Shown in pieces: positions 26,191 to 57,377 of a stretch of DNA of 64,000 bases. Location: contig BAAHQB010000156.1 of assembly GCA_054601695.1 (NCBI GenBank), forward strand, positions 124,001-188,000, read 5' to 3'. The position numbers and the translations under genes are program-made. How positions within the stretch are numbered: the stretch's first letter is position 1; every line of letters begins with the position of its first letter. Source of the stretch: Amorphochlora amoebiformis. Taxonomy: Eukaryota > Cercozoa > Chlorarachniophyceae. Under the pieces are notes generated by a model. That model made no database searches. It worked only from the letters and a program-made list of their open reading frames with translations, and was not told the DNA's origin.

Positions 26191-26747
26191 GCCTGAACTC
26201 GGACTTTAAAGCTATAGCTAGATTTCATCATTATTATCATAATCGTACTAGAATAGTACTAGATAGATGGATGTATCCGTGTATACAACACTCTGACACT
26301 CCATACCGTGAAAACTCAAGATACCCTATCTAGCCTATATATTCTAGATATTAGATATAGATATCTGATCATGATCGTTCGTAGTAACTTCAGCATATGC
26401 TAGTATGTAAACTAGAAACTCTCTTGCAGATCATTATAGACAAGTTATATATATATATATATATTATTTATCTACATGTGTAGTATCTTGACTATTATAA
26501 GTAGATTAAGTTCGGCAACACTTGCCAAATACATTCATATATTAAACGTTAAAAATCTCCTAAATTACATCAGCTGAAAGTTGTAATTTACTTGAGTTTT
26601 CTTGGTATTCGGTTCGATTTACTTGAACTTGGCTTTTGCATTAATCTCGCCGATCTTACGTTGTGTTTAGTCTGGTTTGGCCTCATCTCTATCTTTGACC
26701 TGATACACATCATTCTTTATATATTTACATATTTATATACGTAAATA

Positions 26748-26785
<38 letters not shown>

Positions 26786-26859
26786 ATACGTATATGAGAT
26801 ATATACATATATATATATATATATGTTATATGTATGTAACATAATATATACACATATAC

Positions 26860-26902
<43 letters not shown>

Positions 26903-26994
26903 CTATATAATATAAAATCTCTAATCTTAATGCATTTTTCATCCTTCATCAATGACGTAAATATCTCATTTGCGTAGAATTCATCAGATGTTAC

Positions 26995-27151
26995 CCGTAA
27001 GAGGAGGCTTTAATCTTTGATTTGGACGCGAGTAGTCGCTCGCTCACACTCGACGGGGCAATTTTACGAAAATCTCCAAGCTAATTATAATATGTGGATA
27101 TTTTTATATTTGTATTTATATATTTATCAAATGTGGATATAGATTTTATAT

Positions 27152-27240
<89 letters not shown>

Positions 27241-27850
27241 GTGCGTGTGTGTATTATGTATGTAAATTTTGTAACATTTATAAAGTATACATATATACAT
27301 ATACTTATAAATATATTTAATATATACATATATATCAATAGTTATGGTTATGATATAACGATGGGTTATTATCCGAAAATATCCTAATCCTAAAGGTATT
27401 ATGTGTGTATATATACATATATATATCTACGTATAACGTATATCTATCACACATATTAATATACACAAGTTGATGAATGGGTATACATATTATTTACACA
27501 ATATATATGTATATATGTTTATATTTACATAAAACTCAATGGGGAAGTTCTGGCCAATGTAAGTATACAATATACATACACATATATATATATATATATA
27601 TATTATATAGATGTATTTATTTATATATTATATCCAATAAATATATCCATCTATTTACATGTACATATGTTATAATATTTGTATATGCATATGTGAACAT
27701 AGGTTGTCTGTATATACCTTTGTTTTACCGCTTGTATCTTGTGGTCTTTGTCCTTGGATATATATACAAACATACAATGAATACATATACACTGACATTC
27801 ATATTCGTGAAATATGTGTAATACACACACATATATATATATATATATGT

Positions 27851-27889
<39 letters not shown>

Positions 27890-28012
27890 AACAATTTATC
27901 ATACGCATATGCACATATATATTATAAATACGTACACATACATGTATAGATACATATATACACACACAATATATATATATAGTGTATACACACATATATA
28001 AATATATATAAA

Positions 28013-28049
<37 letters not shown>

Positions 28050-28064
28050 GTATACATATCTATA

Positions 28065-28102
<38 letters not shown>

Positions 28103-28784
28103 TTTAACATAGATGAATCTGTACATTCCGAGGCTGTATCCATGATTACAGGGCCCAGTTTATACATAGATATAGACCTACACATACGGACACATAAATA
28201 GATACACACTCTCAGAGATAGAGAGAGAGAGCGAGGGAGAGACTTACCTAATCGAGAAAAAATAGACTCTTCAAAGAGAGGGAGAGAGCGCGAACGGTAT
28301 AGAGGGCTCGGTAAAAGAGCGCGGTATAGAGAGCGCGGTATAGAGAGCACATTATAGAGAGCGCGGTATAGACAGCGCGGTATAGAGAGCGCGGTATAGA
28401 GAGCGCAGTATAGAGAGCGCGGTATAGAAAGCGCGGTACAGAGAGCACGGTGTAGAGAGAGCGCGGTATAGAAAGCGCGGTATGGAGAGCGCGGTATACA
28501 GAGCCCGGTATAGAGAGCGCGGTAAAGAGCGGTATAAAGAGCGCGGTATACAGATGCGGATAGATCGAGATATACCAATATGTACATACAGGGTAAGGTT
28601 GGACATAGATAGTCGGATGAAGAAGCACCCAGAGCAAGATAGATGTAAATCAAAAGCAAGGTGAGAGAGAATGAGAGAAAGAGAGAATTCTAGGAGAGAC
28701 GTAATGGAGAGTGAGTGTATGGAGGTACCTTTAAGAATTTGGGCGAAAACAAGATTGATTTGCTGTCGGAGCTCTAGGCGAGAT
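26995..28784 (-). CDS. Candidate exons of an unrecognised gene (28729-28784, 26995-27042)
   Basis: 28729-28784 reads [18 protein letters not shown] between CATGTAG and GTACCT and looks helical. 26995-27042 reads [16 protein letters not shown] between GTGTGAG and GTAACA. A 21-base micro-exon, NFPIEFY, is possible near 27535-27555. Phases do not close, so exons are missing. They could be an independent gene or a C-terminal extension of the TTLL gene, although that gene already has an in-frame stop at 31308. Confidence 0.33.
28311..28555. repeat. ~14-bp minisatellite (GAGAGCGCGGTATA)n
   Basis: About 17 imperfect units follow a GAGA-rich lead-in. Units vary by a few substitutions and lengths drift by one or two bases. 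It gives Arg/Tyr-rich open frames on the minus strand (for example [10 protein letters not shown] repeats) that are by-products of the unit. Confidence 0.85.
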
Positions 28785-28799
28785 CTACATGCGGTATGT

Positions 28800-29082
28800 G
28801 TATACCGTATGATTTAATACGATATGTGATTTCTGTGGGAATATGAAAATATACATACTATATATGTATGTGTATACATATGTATATACACAAACGTATG
28901 GATTTTTATATATATATATATATGTATGTATATATATATATATATACATGTATACATATGTGGATATGTAGGTATATATAAATATATATATCTGTATATT
29001 CGCTGTTGGGGCCTTATGAGAGATCAACACGCGTATTTATATGTTTTAATATATATTATGTCTGTATGTACATGATATTTAC

Positions 29083-29127
<45 letters not shown>

Positions 29128-29415
29128 CTTACGTATATATTATACATATATATATCCATGTATATATATATATATATGTATATACACAAATATATATGTA
29201 TATATATATATATATATATATTACATATGTACAGAAAAGAAAATATAAAAAAATGTCTATATATATATATATTATATATATAAACCTAGGCATTTTGCTT
29301 GACCACTGAGACGTTTTCATTCGTCTCCTATATAAATATATATATCACAATCATATATGTCATATATATCATATATATATATATATATATATATATTTAA
29401 CAAATACGTTATATT

Positions 29416-29452
<37 letters not shown>

Positions 29453-29666
29453 TAAAGGCGCTGTTCCAAACGCGTAACGTGTTACACACATGAACTACAT
29501 GTATTCATGGTGATATACATATACATATATATTTTTATATATATATATATATATATATAACTATTAATTTATGTAGTTTCACATGTGTAAAAACGTTACA
29601 TATGTGAAACGACAGATATCACGTATATACACCTATATGTGTGTGTATGTATATATATATAGTATA

Positions 29667-29705
<39 letters not shown>

Positions 29706-29714
29706 CTAGTTTAT

Positions 29715-29750
<36 letters not shown>

Positions 29751-29868
29751 GACGTTTCACCTGTTTCGTGGATCTACGTATAGATATATACACATTTATG
29801 CATATAAATGCATGTGTGTAGTAAACTTTATACATATTATGTACATATATATATATATATATATTATG

Positions 29869-29908
<40 letters not shown>

Positions 29909-29963
29909 GTGTATATAATGCATATATATTTATTTATATATCCATACAAGTATATAAATATAT

Positions 29964-30020
<57 letters not shown>

Positions 30021-30035
30021 TATAATATATAATAT

Positions 30036-30070
<35 letters not shown>

Positions 30071-30217
30071 CGTAAATGCAGATTTCTGTATATATATATA
30101 TATATATATATTAATATATTCATAATGTAGATTTCTATAAATATGCATACATACGTGTATATACTTGCATATATATATATTTATATTTAGATATATAGAT
30201 ATATACACATATATATC

Positions 30218-30262
<45 letters not shown>

Positions 30263-30411
30263 AAATATCACTATTCATACATACATGTTTCAAGTGTGTA
30301 ACAGGTTACACATTACATATGAGGGCCATACGATAACATGTAAATTTTTAATTAAGATATACACACACAAAAACATATGTAGATACGAATACATACATAT
30401 GTGTACACTTC

Positions 30412-30452
<41 letters not shown>

Positions 30453-30589
30453 GTATTATATCCATATATATATATATATATATATACTATTGTTACATAT
30501 CATAAATACACGTAATATATAGATATACCTTAATAACGAGTAAAGACTCTCTCGGTCGAAACACATTGGATTAACCTACATATGCATGT

Positions 30590-30623
<34 letters not shown>

Positions 30624-30700
30624 ATATATATAAATTTCATAGATGAAAATATGTTAATATATATGTAAACACATATGCATATGTGTACAAACATGTAAGA
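28800..30700. repeat. Microsatellite-rich stretch with short dyads
   Basis: Mostly (TA)n. Small unique islands include a 15-base-arm inverted repeat at 29576-29612 and related GTAACGTGTTACAC-like words at 29475 and 30296. An open minus-strand island at about 29286-29328 (RRMKTSQWSSKMPR or ETNENVSVVKQNA) is too short to call. Confidence 0.6.
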
Positions 30701-30705
30701 AAAGT

Positions 30706-31215
30706 ACTAGCTCTTTTTCTCTAGCTCTTTTTCTCTAGCTCTTTTTCTCCAGCTCTTTTTCTCCAGCTCTTTTTCTCTATCTCTTTGTCTTTAACTCATT
30801 TGCTCTAGATCTTTGTCTTTAGTTCATTGCTATAGGTCCTTTTTCTATAGCTTTTTCAAAGAGCTAGAGAAAAAGAGCTTGAGCAAACGAGCTAGAGAAA
30901 AAGAGCTAGAAAAAAAGAGCTATAGAAAAAGAGCTAGAGAAAAAGATCTAGAGAAAAGGAGCTAGAGAAAAAGAGCTAGAGGAGCTAAGCTAGAGAAAAG
31001 AGCCGGAGAAAAAGAGCTGGAGAAAAAGAGCTAGGGAAAAAGAGCTAGAGCAAAAAAGAGCTAGATGAAAAGAGCTAGAGCAAAAGAGCTAGAGAAAAAG
31101 AGCTAGAGCAAAAAAGAGCTAGAGAAAAAGAGCTAGAGCAAAAGAGCTAGAGAAAAAGAGCTAGAGCAAAAGAGCTGGAGAAAAAGAGCTGGAGAAAAAC
31201 GAGCTAGAGAAAAAG
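30706..31215. repeat. Inverted 14-bp minisatellite, AGCTCTTTTTCTCT then AGAGAAAAAGAGCT
   Basis: Roughly eleven units in CT orientation (30706-30852) are followed without a gap by about twenty-five in GA orientation (30857-31210). The two arrays are reverse complements, so the region could fold into a long imperfect hairpin centred near 30855. It lies just 3' of the TTLL stop codon. Confidence 0.88.
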
Positions 31216-31307
31216 AGCGAGAAGAAAAGATTGAAGGAAAGAGAGCGAAATATATTGAGACAAAGAGCAAAAGAGGATGTTCGAGATAGAGAGAGAGAGA
31301 GATTGAT

Positions 31308-43691
<12,384 letters not shown>

Positions 43692-43722
43692 CGCTCCAGC
43701 CCTAAAACACATGCATTTCATA

Positions 43723-43775
43723 ACGTAATATTACTACGCGTTCGTTAGACCGTAATATTACTACGCGTTCGTTAG
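43723..43775. repeat. 26-27-bp direct repeat upstream of the TTLL start
   Basis: CGTAATATTACTACGCGTTC-GTTAGA occurs twice in tandem, each with the dyad TAATATTA. It lies about 30-85 bases upstream of the proposed TTLL start codon, so it could be regulatory, but there is no direct evidence. Confidence 0.6.
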
Positions 43776-43789
43776 AACTAACTCATGAC

Positions 43790-43990
43790 TCGATGGGGTT
43801 TAAGCCATGTCGTCAGGGTTAAGAGGGAAGGATTAGGGTTGGAGTGCGGTTTTGAGCTAGGGTTAGAGATTAGAACTTGAACTACAGATTTATTAAGAGA
43901 ATGCGGTTAAAATAGCATTAGAGATGGTATGTGGGGTTTAGGGATAAGGTAGGGAAGCGAGGGTTAGAGAGAAGTGTGTATTATCGTTGA
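43790..43990. repeat. Degenerate telomere-like words
   Basis: Scattered GGGTTAAG, GGATTAGGGTTGG, CTAGGGTTAGAG and GGGTTTAGGGATAAGG lie between the TTLL 5' end and the next gene. No coding frame was seen. Confidence 0.5.
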
Positions 43991-44014
43991 ATGATGTAGA
44001 AAGAGGTATGTATG

Positions 44015-44066
<52 letters not shown>

Positions 44067-44390
44067 CGTGTGTGTGTACGTGTATATGGATATTGATTTG
44101 TTTTGTTGATATTTAGTTATTGATGAATGTATGTGAACGTGTCTATGGAACAAGTATTTGTATATTTTAACATCGAAAATATAATATACATGCATATATG
44201 TAGAAAATATAATATACATATACACATATATATAAATATATCTGTATCTACGTGTATATATAGGTATATATGTATATGTATATATAGTATACATTTGCAT
44301 ATTTCAATATACAAATATAATACATATATATAATTACATTATATACGGATATATATGTATATATATATGTGACGTACATAATATAGTTAC

Positions 44391-48377
<3,987 letters not shown>

Positions 48378-48620
48378 CTCGGGGAAACGGAAGTAACGGT
48401 TTTACTTTTCGGGGATTTTAAAGTAACAGTTTTACTTTTCGGGGACTTTAAAGTAACGGAACGAGTAACGTCGTTTCGATCGGGTGAGGTTGGAAAAACG
48501 GGTGAGGTTTTGTAACGGCTTTTTTGGTCGGGGGGGGGAGGGGGGGAATACGGTTTTTTAGGTGGTTTTGGGATTGTGATGATTCTTGATACTATAGGGG
48601 CCTAAGCGGTTGTATATATT
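48378..48620. promoter_or_regulatory. Unique flank with a 30-bp direct repeat
   Basis: TAACGGTTTTACTTTTCGGG-GATTTTAAAG occurs at 48392-48421 and, with two changes, at 48422-48451. GTAACGG words and a G-run follow. (TA)n is absent, as in other gene flanks here. It could be the promoter of the minus-strand gene, or an intron if further exons lie to the right. Confidence 0.35.
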
Positions 48621-48639
48621 CATTTATGTTTAATGTATG

Positions 48640-48740
48640 CATATATTTCTTATTCATATATTTGTGTGTTTAATGGATTTGTTATGTAGGTATGTATTTA
48701 TGAATATATATATGTACATATATATATACATATACATAAG

Positions 48741-48772
<32 letters not shown>

Positions 48773-48956
48773 TTACACAAAAGGACAGAGATAAATGTGT
48801 ATATATTCATGCTTGTAAATACGAGTCTACACAAACTTTCATATGTATGATTTTATACCAATGCGTATGTATATATACCTAAATATATGTATATATGTAC
48901 ATATATTGGTATGTATAATTAGCTTTTCATAAGCGTATACATATATATATAGATAG

Positions 48957-49027
<71 letters not shown>

Positions 49028-49226
49028 GTATATCTAAAGTATGTATGAAAAAAAAATATATATATATGTATGTATATGTATGTTTATACATACATCGTAC
49101 GATTATATTATATATATATATATATATACACATATATATATATATATATTAGACGTACATAAATATATATATGTGTGTGTGTGTTTTATTTTACAAAAAA
49201 TGAAAAAGTTTATATATACATATATC

Positions 49227-49264
<38 letters not shown>

Positions 49265-49438
49265 GTTATATGCCCAACCATCTACATATAGATATCTCTA
49301 CATAACTATATTTGTATACTACATATAGATATAAATATATATATATATATATACACGTAGATAAATATAATACATTATAAAACATATTCGACATACATTA
49401 GGTATAATGTACATATACATGCGATTATGTATAAAGAT

Positions 49439-49504
<66 letters not shown>

Positions 49505-49540
49505 CATATATATATACATATGTATATACATATATATATA
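48640..49540. repeat. Microsatellite DNA without a supportable gene
   Basis: (TA)n, (GT)n and short spacers. Nothing here meets the standard of a splice-bounded open exon. 50000-51690 and 51990-52660 are of the same kind. Confidence 0.7.
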
Positions 49541-49550
49541 TATAAGATAC

Positions 49551-49604
49551 CGAATCAAACCGCTTAAAGAGTAGCGGCATGGCCTTTGGTTTACTCTTAA
49601 AACC

Positions 49605-49605
<1 letters not shown>
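49551..49605 (-). CDS. Candidate exon, frame ambiguous
   Basis: ATTAG and GTATCT bound 55 bases open in two frames: [18 protein letters not shown] and [17 protein letters not shown]. Basic composition would suit the gene to the left or the exon at 51699-51831. No family recognised. Confidence 0.42.
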
Positions 49606-49650
<45 letters not shown>

Positions 49651-49726
49651 TGCAATATTTATATATAACACACGTGTGTGTGTCTACACGGTGTGTCTGT
49701 ATATGTGCGCAAGTATATTTACAACC

Positions 49727-49817
<91 letters not shown>

Positions 49818-49879
49818 TACGTGTGTGTTTGTGTCTGCAGAGTGTGTTTGTGCATTTCGGTGTGTACCTTTCTAACATA

Positions 49880-49924
<45 letters not shown>

Positions 49925-50040
49925 TATATAAGTGTATATATATATGTGTGTATGTCGGTGTGTATTTTTCTAACATAGCATGTGTAAACATGTATGCTTG
50001 AGAATAATGCTGTAGATTTATACCTAGGTATTCATGCTCC

Positions 50041-50083
<43 letters not shown>

Positions 50084-50144
50084 TATAATATGTGATACAT
50101 TTTAGGTAAGTATTTCAACATATATATTCATAACATTGTATATT

Positions 50145-50225
<81 letters not shown>

Positions 50226-50319
50226 ATATATATCTTAATATGTGTATATATACAATTACATACATTTTCGCAAATAAATACATATATAAATACATATATA
50301 TATATAATATATAAATATA

Positions 50320-50416
<97 letters not shown>

Positions 50417-50433
50417 TTTTTGTGTTATATCTC

Positions 50434-50483
<50 letters not shown>

Positions 50484-51010
50484 CTAAGAATAATGTATAT
50501 ATATGTTCACACACACTCTCTTCTCTATTTCTCTCTCTCTCTCTCTCTATATATCTATATGTATATCTATATCACACACATGCTCATATAATATATAATG
50601 AGTATATGTATGAATATATATATATATATATGTTATATATAAATATATATATATTTCTATATATATATAAATACATATATATATTCATATTTATACATAT
50701 ATATATATATATATAGACATATATGTTCACATATATATATGTATATATATTATATATACGTGTATATATACTTACATATACATAAACTTTTTGGACGAGT
50801 CTTTTTTGTCTTCCTCTATTCCATACCTCTCCTTATATATATATATATATATATATACATATATATATGACAATATATATATATACATTTGTATTTATAT
50901 GTACATATATATATATATATATGTGTATGTATTATGTAAATATATTTTGTATGTAATTCACATCATATGGATTCGGTTTGTAAAGATAACATCCATACGT
51001 ATGCATGCAA

Positions 51011-51057
<47 letters not shown>

Positions 51058-51107
51058 AATATATTATTTATAATATAAAATATATATAATATTTATAATA
51101 TATAATA

Positions 51108-51211
<104 letters not shown>

Positions 51212-51213
51212 TA

Positions 51214-51292
<79 letters not shown>

Positions 51293-51323
51293 ATTTACAT
51301 ATATACATATATGTGTACATTTG

Positions 51324-51502
<179 letters not shown>

Positions 51503-51698
51503 GTGTACAATGTATACATAGACATACACATACATGTAAATAGTGTATATATGTATATATATTTATTTATTTATATATATACATATATATATATACACAT
51601 ACATATGTGTGTATATATATATATACATATACATACATATACATACACATATAAATATATATAACATAAACATATACATAAATCTTATAATTACAAAC

Positions 51699-51831
51699 CG
51701 AATCCGTTTTAGAAGACGTAGCCAGCCGGTCGGAATCCTCCGAAGCACGTGTCCGCACGTGCACAGGAGTAGTTTTTTCATACACATGTTCTACGCATTG
51801 ACGTTTCCTCCACGTGGTCAGAGACTCTACA
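51699..51831 (-). CDS. Candidate 44-codon exon, unassigned
   Basis: Acceptor ATTTAG and donor GTTTGT bound an exon reading VESLTTWRKRQCVEHVYEKT, then TPVHVRTRASEDSDRLATSS and KTDS. It starts needing two bases from the previous exon and ends in phase 0. A Ser/Asp-rich end follows a basic start. The donor region (GGATTCGGTTTGTAAAGATA) recurs in opposite orientation at about 50969-50988. Confidence 0.55.
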
Positions 51832-52055
51832 CTAAATGTTATACGTATTTTGGAATATTTGTCTATGGATGTATCGGCGTATGTATGTTGATTATATTTC
51901 AAAAGTTGTTTATGTGTGTGTGTATATGTTGGGTGTTATATAGTTGTAGTATATATATATATATATATATATTGTATGTTTGTGTATGAATAAATGTGCA
52001 TATGTAAGCATGTGAAGTGAATTATTTATACAAGTCTGTTTACACACACATTTAA

Positions 52056-52111
<56 letters not shown>

Positions 52112-52113
52112 AT

Positions 52114-52215
<102 letters not shown>

Positions 52216-52242
52216 TACATATATATATATATGTATATATAT

Positions 52243-52295
<53 letters not shown>

Positions 52296-52319
52296 TATAT
52301 ATATATAATATATATATAT

Positions 52320-52361
<42 letters not shown>

Positions 52362-52380
52362 TAAATATATATATATATAA

Positions 52381-52421
<41 letters not shown>

Positions 52422-52708
52422 ATATGACAAAATGTATATATATGTATTCAATGTAAATATATATATAAATATATATATATGTATATTACGTATATATATG
52501 TAACATACATTTAGATATTTATATATTATACAGATGTAGACATATATATTTATATATTTATTTATTTATATATATATACATATACATATATATATATATA
52601 TACAATATATATATATATATATATATATACAATATATATATATATATATTATATATATACTTATCTCCGAAACATGAACACAATAAAAACCTACCCAGAT
52701 ACCGCTAC

Positions 52709-53300
52709 CAAACGTCCAACCCCTCAAAAATGGACTCATCAGGAAAGCCAAACCTGGAAATGGAACTGATGCTCTCCAAATCGATCTCGAGGGTCCCCAG
52801 GGCGTCACCGATGTCGAAGAATGCTTGTTCTGCGTCCAGAACTGGCTTGATTTCTTCCCTTTTTGGGGCCCAAGCTTCGCATTTCCCGCCAATTTTTCGC
52901 GGGAACATGTTTTGCCTCCTTTAAGGGGATGCCCACACCATACGGGTTCGTATTTAGCGTCCGAGTGAGTAGGAGAGATGGAAAAGTGAGTGTGGTTCCA
53001 GAAGACGGAATGGATGCGCTTTCCAACTGTCAGTGAGTCACACTGAAAGACTTCGATGTGATACATTAGGATATGTCTCGGTGAATCACAATAATAGGCG
53101 GCACGTATGGGACTTGGGCGGGACATTCGGAACCCAAGAAAATAACTTAACATTTCGGCTACGGTTCCTTCTCGCGCCATACTTCGATGGTCGGATCCGA
53201 GCCTGTGAAGCGCGTGGCGTCGTGGGAGGGGTGGGGATGGAAGCCTATAGCTGCATTTCTCATCATGGGGATAAACCCTTCCTGGGCGTTGCCATCTGGT
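52709..53300 (-). CDS. Candidate exon(s) of an unrecognised gene, frames unresolved
   Basis: This GC-richer block is open in more than one minus-strand frame. The 3' part reads EEIKPVLDAEQAFFDIGDAL, then GTLEIDLESISSISRFGFPD and ESIFEGLDVW before GTAGCG. The middle is best in another frame (HIEVFQCDSLTVGKRIHSVF, then SDAKYEPVWCGHPLKGG), and the 5' part in a third (PDGNAQEGFIPMMRNAAIGF, then SDPTIEVWRE). Very short introns or sequence errors would be needed to join them. No domain recognised. Confidence 0.42.
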
Positions 53301-53576
53301 ACCTCTCACCTCGTGTCCCCCCCCCCTATTTTTTGCTGACTACGTCGTTGGTTAAGCATTTCGAATGGTCGAGTATAGGTTCGAAACATATTATGAGACA
53401 TTTAATACCTCAGAGGGAGGCGGGGGGAATGGGCTGGAATGGATATGGCATGTGGAGTTGGGGTGTACATGTATATATGCCGAAATATTCAACATTTTTT
53501 GATATATTCGCACGTGTACAGCATTATTCGTCGAGGTTCCTATCTTCCAACTCTCTTCACCAGAAGGTACCTCTGT

Positions 53577-53876
53577 CTAACTCTAACCCTAACCCTAACC
53601 CTAACTCTAACCTTAGTCCTAACCCTTACGCTAACGCTCCCACCCTAACTAACCCTCATCTTAACCGGGCCTAGCCTTAACTATAACCCTAACCCTAACC
53701 CTAACTAACCCTATCTCTAACCATAACACTAACCGTAAACCCGAACCCCATCACTGACCCTCGTAACCCTAACCCTAACCCTAACCCTAACCCTAACCCT
53801 AACCCTAACCCTAACCCTAAACCCTGAACCCTAACCCTAACCCTACCTCGAATACCAACCCTGACCCTAAGATTAT
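53577..53876. repeat. Interstitial telomere-like block (CCCTAA)n
   Basis: Perfect CCCTAA runs (53761-53820) are mixed with degenerate units (CTCTAA, CATAAC, CTTAGT). Orientation is C-rich on the plus strand. Confidence 0.9.
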
Positions 53877-54059
53877 CCCGCACGGTTTCAGTCGAAAGTT
53901 CTGTCGATAGAGTTTAACATTGAAATTTCCAACTGATAGCGCTGTGTACCTCGAACAATGAAAACCCCGTCATTCACGAACCCAAACAAAGAGAAACCCA
54001 AACCCGAACCATAACCCTCACAATTCTAGCTCCAAACCTTCCCACAAAAATAATAAATC

Positions 54060-54260
54060 GGGAGAGTGGTAAAAAAGCGGCGGAGAGAAGAACGCGAGAG
54101 AAAAAGAGCGAGAGAGCGAGAGAGCGAGAGAGAGAGAGATAGAGAGAGGGCGAGAGTGAGCAGAGAGAAGCGATGGGACCAAGAGATGAAAAAAAGATGT
54201 GAGAGAGGGGCGAGAGTGAGCAGAGAGAAGCGAGGGGGCCAAGAAATGAAAAAGATTTGA
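54060..54260. repeat. GA-rich tract with a ~65-bp tandem duplication
   Basis: GAGCGAGAGAGCGAGAGAGC simple sequence is followed by GGGCGAGAGTGAGCAGAGAG-AAGCGA ... CCAAGA-ATGAAAAA present twice (54147-54200, 54208-54254). No real coding frame. Confidence 0.75.
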
Positions 54261-54334
54261 ATAGACAGAAACATAGATAGATAATGATAGATAAATGAAT
54301 AATAAAAATACATCACTCAAACCCTACCAATCAC

Positions 54335-54410
54335 TAACCCTAACCCTAACCCTAACCCTAACCCTAACCCTAACCCTAATCCTAACCCTAACCTTTTCCG
54401 AAATCCTAAA
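54335..54410. repeat. Interstitial telomere-like block (CCCTAA)n
   Basis: About ten nearly perfect CCCTAA units, C-rich on the plus strand, then unique sequence to 54560. Confidence 0.9.
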
Positions 54411-54559
54411 CCCGAAGGAGGTTGTGAGTGTAGCACTAAGTCTGATGCCAGGGTTATCTTTGGCCGCTTGGATGAATGCTGCGATTAACCTTGGACTGAT
54501 ATTGACGCTATCGTACGTGGCTTATGATATGGGTTTGTATATTTATGTCATATGTGCAC

Positions 54560-54650
<91 letters not shown>

Positions 54651-54705
54651 ATACATACATATATATGATATATGCATATGTAGATATTTATAAACGTATG
54701 TATAA

Positions 54706-54755
<50 letters not shown>

Positions 54756-54809
54756 TATATACGTTCGTTTATTTGTGTACTGGTGTATGTGTATGTACGT
54801 ATGTATATA

Positions 54810-54852
<43 letters not shown>

Positions 54853-54891
54853 CACATAAAAATATATATATATATATATATGTATTTGTAA

Positions 54892-54941
<50 letters not shown>

Positions 54942-55048
54942 ATATATAAAATATATACATATGAATATATACATATGAATGTATACATATACCTTAACAA
55001 ATATTTCTATAGTACATGTACATATGTGCACATAAATATCTGTATATG

Positions 55049-55088
<40 letters not shown>

Positions 55089-55257
55089 TAGATACATATA
55101 CATATACATGAATACAAATGCATATATCTACGGTGTAAACCTAAGATTACATTTAACTTTGTCTTGATATGGCTATATGAATATTAAATATGTACATATA
55201 TAACGTAATACATATATATATACACACAAATATATACATACATATATATATATCCAT

Positions 55258-55850
55258 CAACCCTCACCCAAAACCCTAACTCTACCCTAACCCTAACCCA
55301 AACCCTAATCCTAACCCTAACCCTAACTCTAACCCTAATCTTAACCGTAACTCTAACCCTAACCCTAATTTTAACATTCATCCAGTCATCGGAAATATCC
55401 ACCCCGAGTCGGCGATTAAGGTTCTCATTACCCTAACCCTAACCCTAACCCTAACTCTAACCCTAGCCCTAACCCTAACCCTAACCATAACCCAAGCCTA
55501 ACCCTAACCCAAACCCTAATCGTAACCCTTCACCCTAACCCTAACCCTAACCCTAACCCTAACCATAACCAGAAGTCTATCTTACAACTAATCTTACTCT
55601 AACCCTAACCCTCATTCTAACCTTCAAAATCCCTAACCCTAACTCTTATCCAAACCCTAACCCTAACCCTAATTGTCATCCTAACTTAACCCCAACCCTA
55701 ACTAATTGAAACCAACCTGTTAGGGTTAGGGTTAGGGTTAGGTTTAGAGCTAGGGTTAGGGTTAGGGTTAGGGTTGCTACTAGTATCAAGATTAAAGTCA
55801 ATCTTAGGTTAGGGTTAGGGTTAGGGTTAGGGTTAGGGTTAGGGTTAGTT
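55258..55850. repeat. Telomere-like blocks in opposite orientations
   Basis: Degenerate CCCTAA arrays (55258-55700) are followed after a short spacer by TTAGGG arrays (55717-55850). The order is C-rich then G-rich on one strand, so the two could pair as a hairpin. This is the reverse of the G-rich/C-rich order left by end-to-end telomere fusion. Confidence 0.88.
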
Positions 55851-55954
55851 ATATGCAACATATACATATATATATATATATATATATAACATATATGTAT
55901 AGATAGTATATATATATATATATATATATGAATATATTTTATATATAATATATG

Positions 55955-55992
<38 letters not shown>

Positions 55993-56037
55993 TATATAAG
56001 TATATGCGTGTACATATACAAATATATATACACATAT

Positions 56038-56079
<42 letters not shown>

Positions 56080-56134
56080 CAAATGGATGTTCGCACGTAC
56101 ATACATGCATGTATACATTCATAAGACAATATAT

Positions 56135-56234
<100 letters not shown>

Positions 56235-56374
56235 CATATATATATGTATACATATATATATATAGATGTATTTATGTATACTATACATATCTATATATAT
56301 ATATATATATATATACATATATAATATATATATATATATATATAAATTATGTATACATTATAAATATATATATA

Positions 56375-56428
<54 letters not shown>

Positions 56429-56455
56429 ATATAAATATATATATATAAGTATTAC

Positions 56456-56496
<41 letters not shown>

Positions 56497-56500
56497 TATA

Positions 56501-56585
<85 letters not shown>

Positions 56586-57258
56586 TATATATATATATAT
56601 ATATTATATATGTATATATATATTCAGGGTATAATCTGTATCTCAAGCGTCTTCTGCTTCCTTACCGTAATATATACATATTCATAATAATATATTTATA
56701 TTATATATATATATATATATATATACATACATATATACACATATATACATGTGTATATATATTGATATATATATATATATATATATGTATATGTATATAT
56801 ATTATAAATGTATATAGTATACATATACATATATATACACATATATATATATGTATGTATGTGTATATATATATATATACATACATATATATATATATAT
56901 ATATATGCATACACATATATATATGTATATATATACTTATATATATACATATATATATATATATACATACATATATATTTATATATATATATTATATATA
57001 TATATATATTACATATATATATATATATAAATATATCTATATATATATATATATATAATATATATATATATATTAATTATAAATATATATACATATACAT
57101 TTACATTGGTACAAATACATACACTATTATTTATGTTCATACACATATACACATACATGTATAGTATACTTACATATTATGCATATATACATCTATAGCC
57201 ATACATGTGTAATATACACTTAAATATGTATATGTAATATACATATCATGATTATATA

Positions 57259-57316
<58 letters not shown>

Positions 57317-57377
57317 TAGGCTTTCACTTGGCAGTTTACAGCTTTAAATATGTCGATATCAATCCTAACGGTATATA

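Noticed and set aside
28248-28659. Long minus-strand frames with [10 protein letters not shown] repeats
   Set aside because: Produced by the 14-bp GAGAGCGCGGTATA minisatellite; several frames are open at once and there are no splice or start signals.
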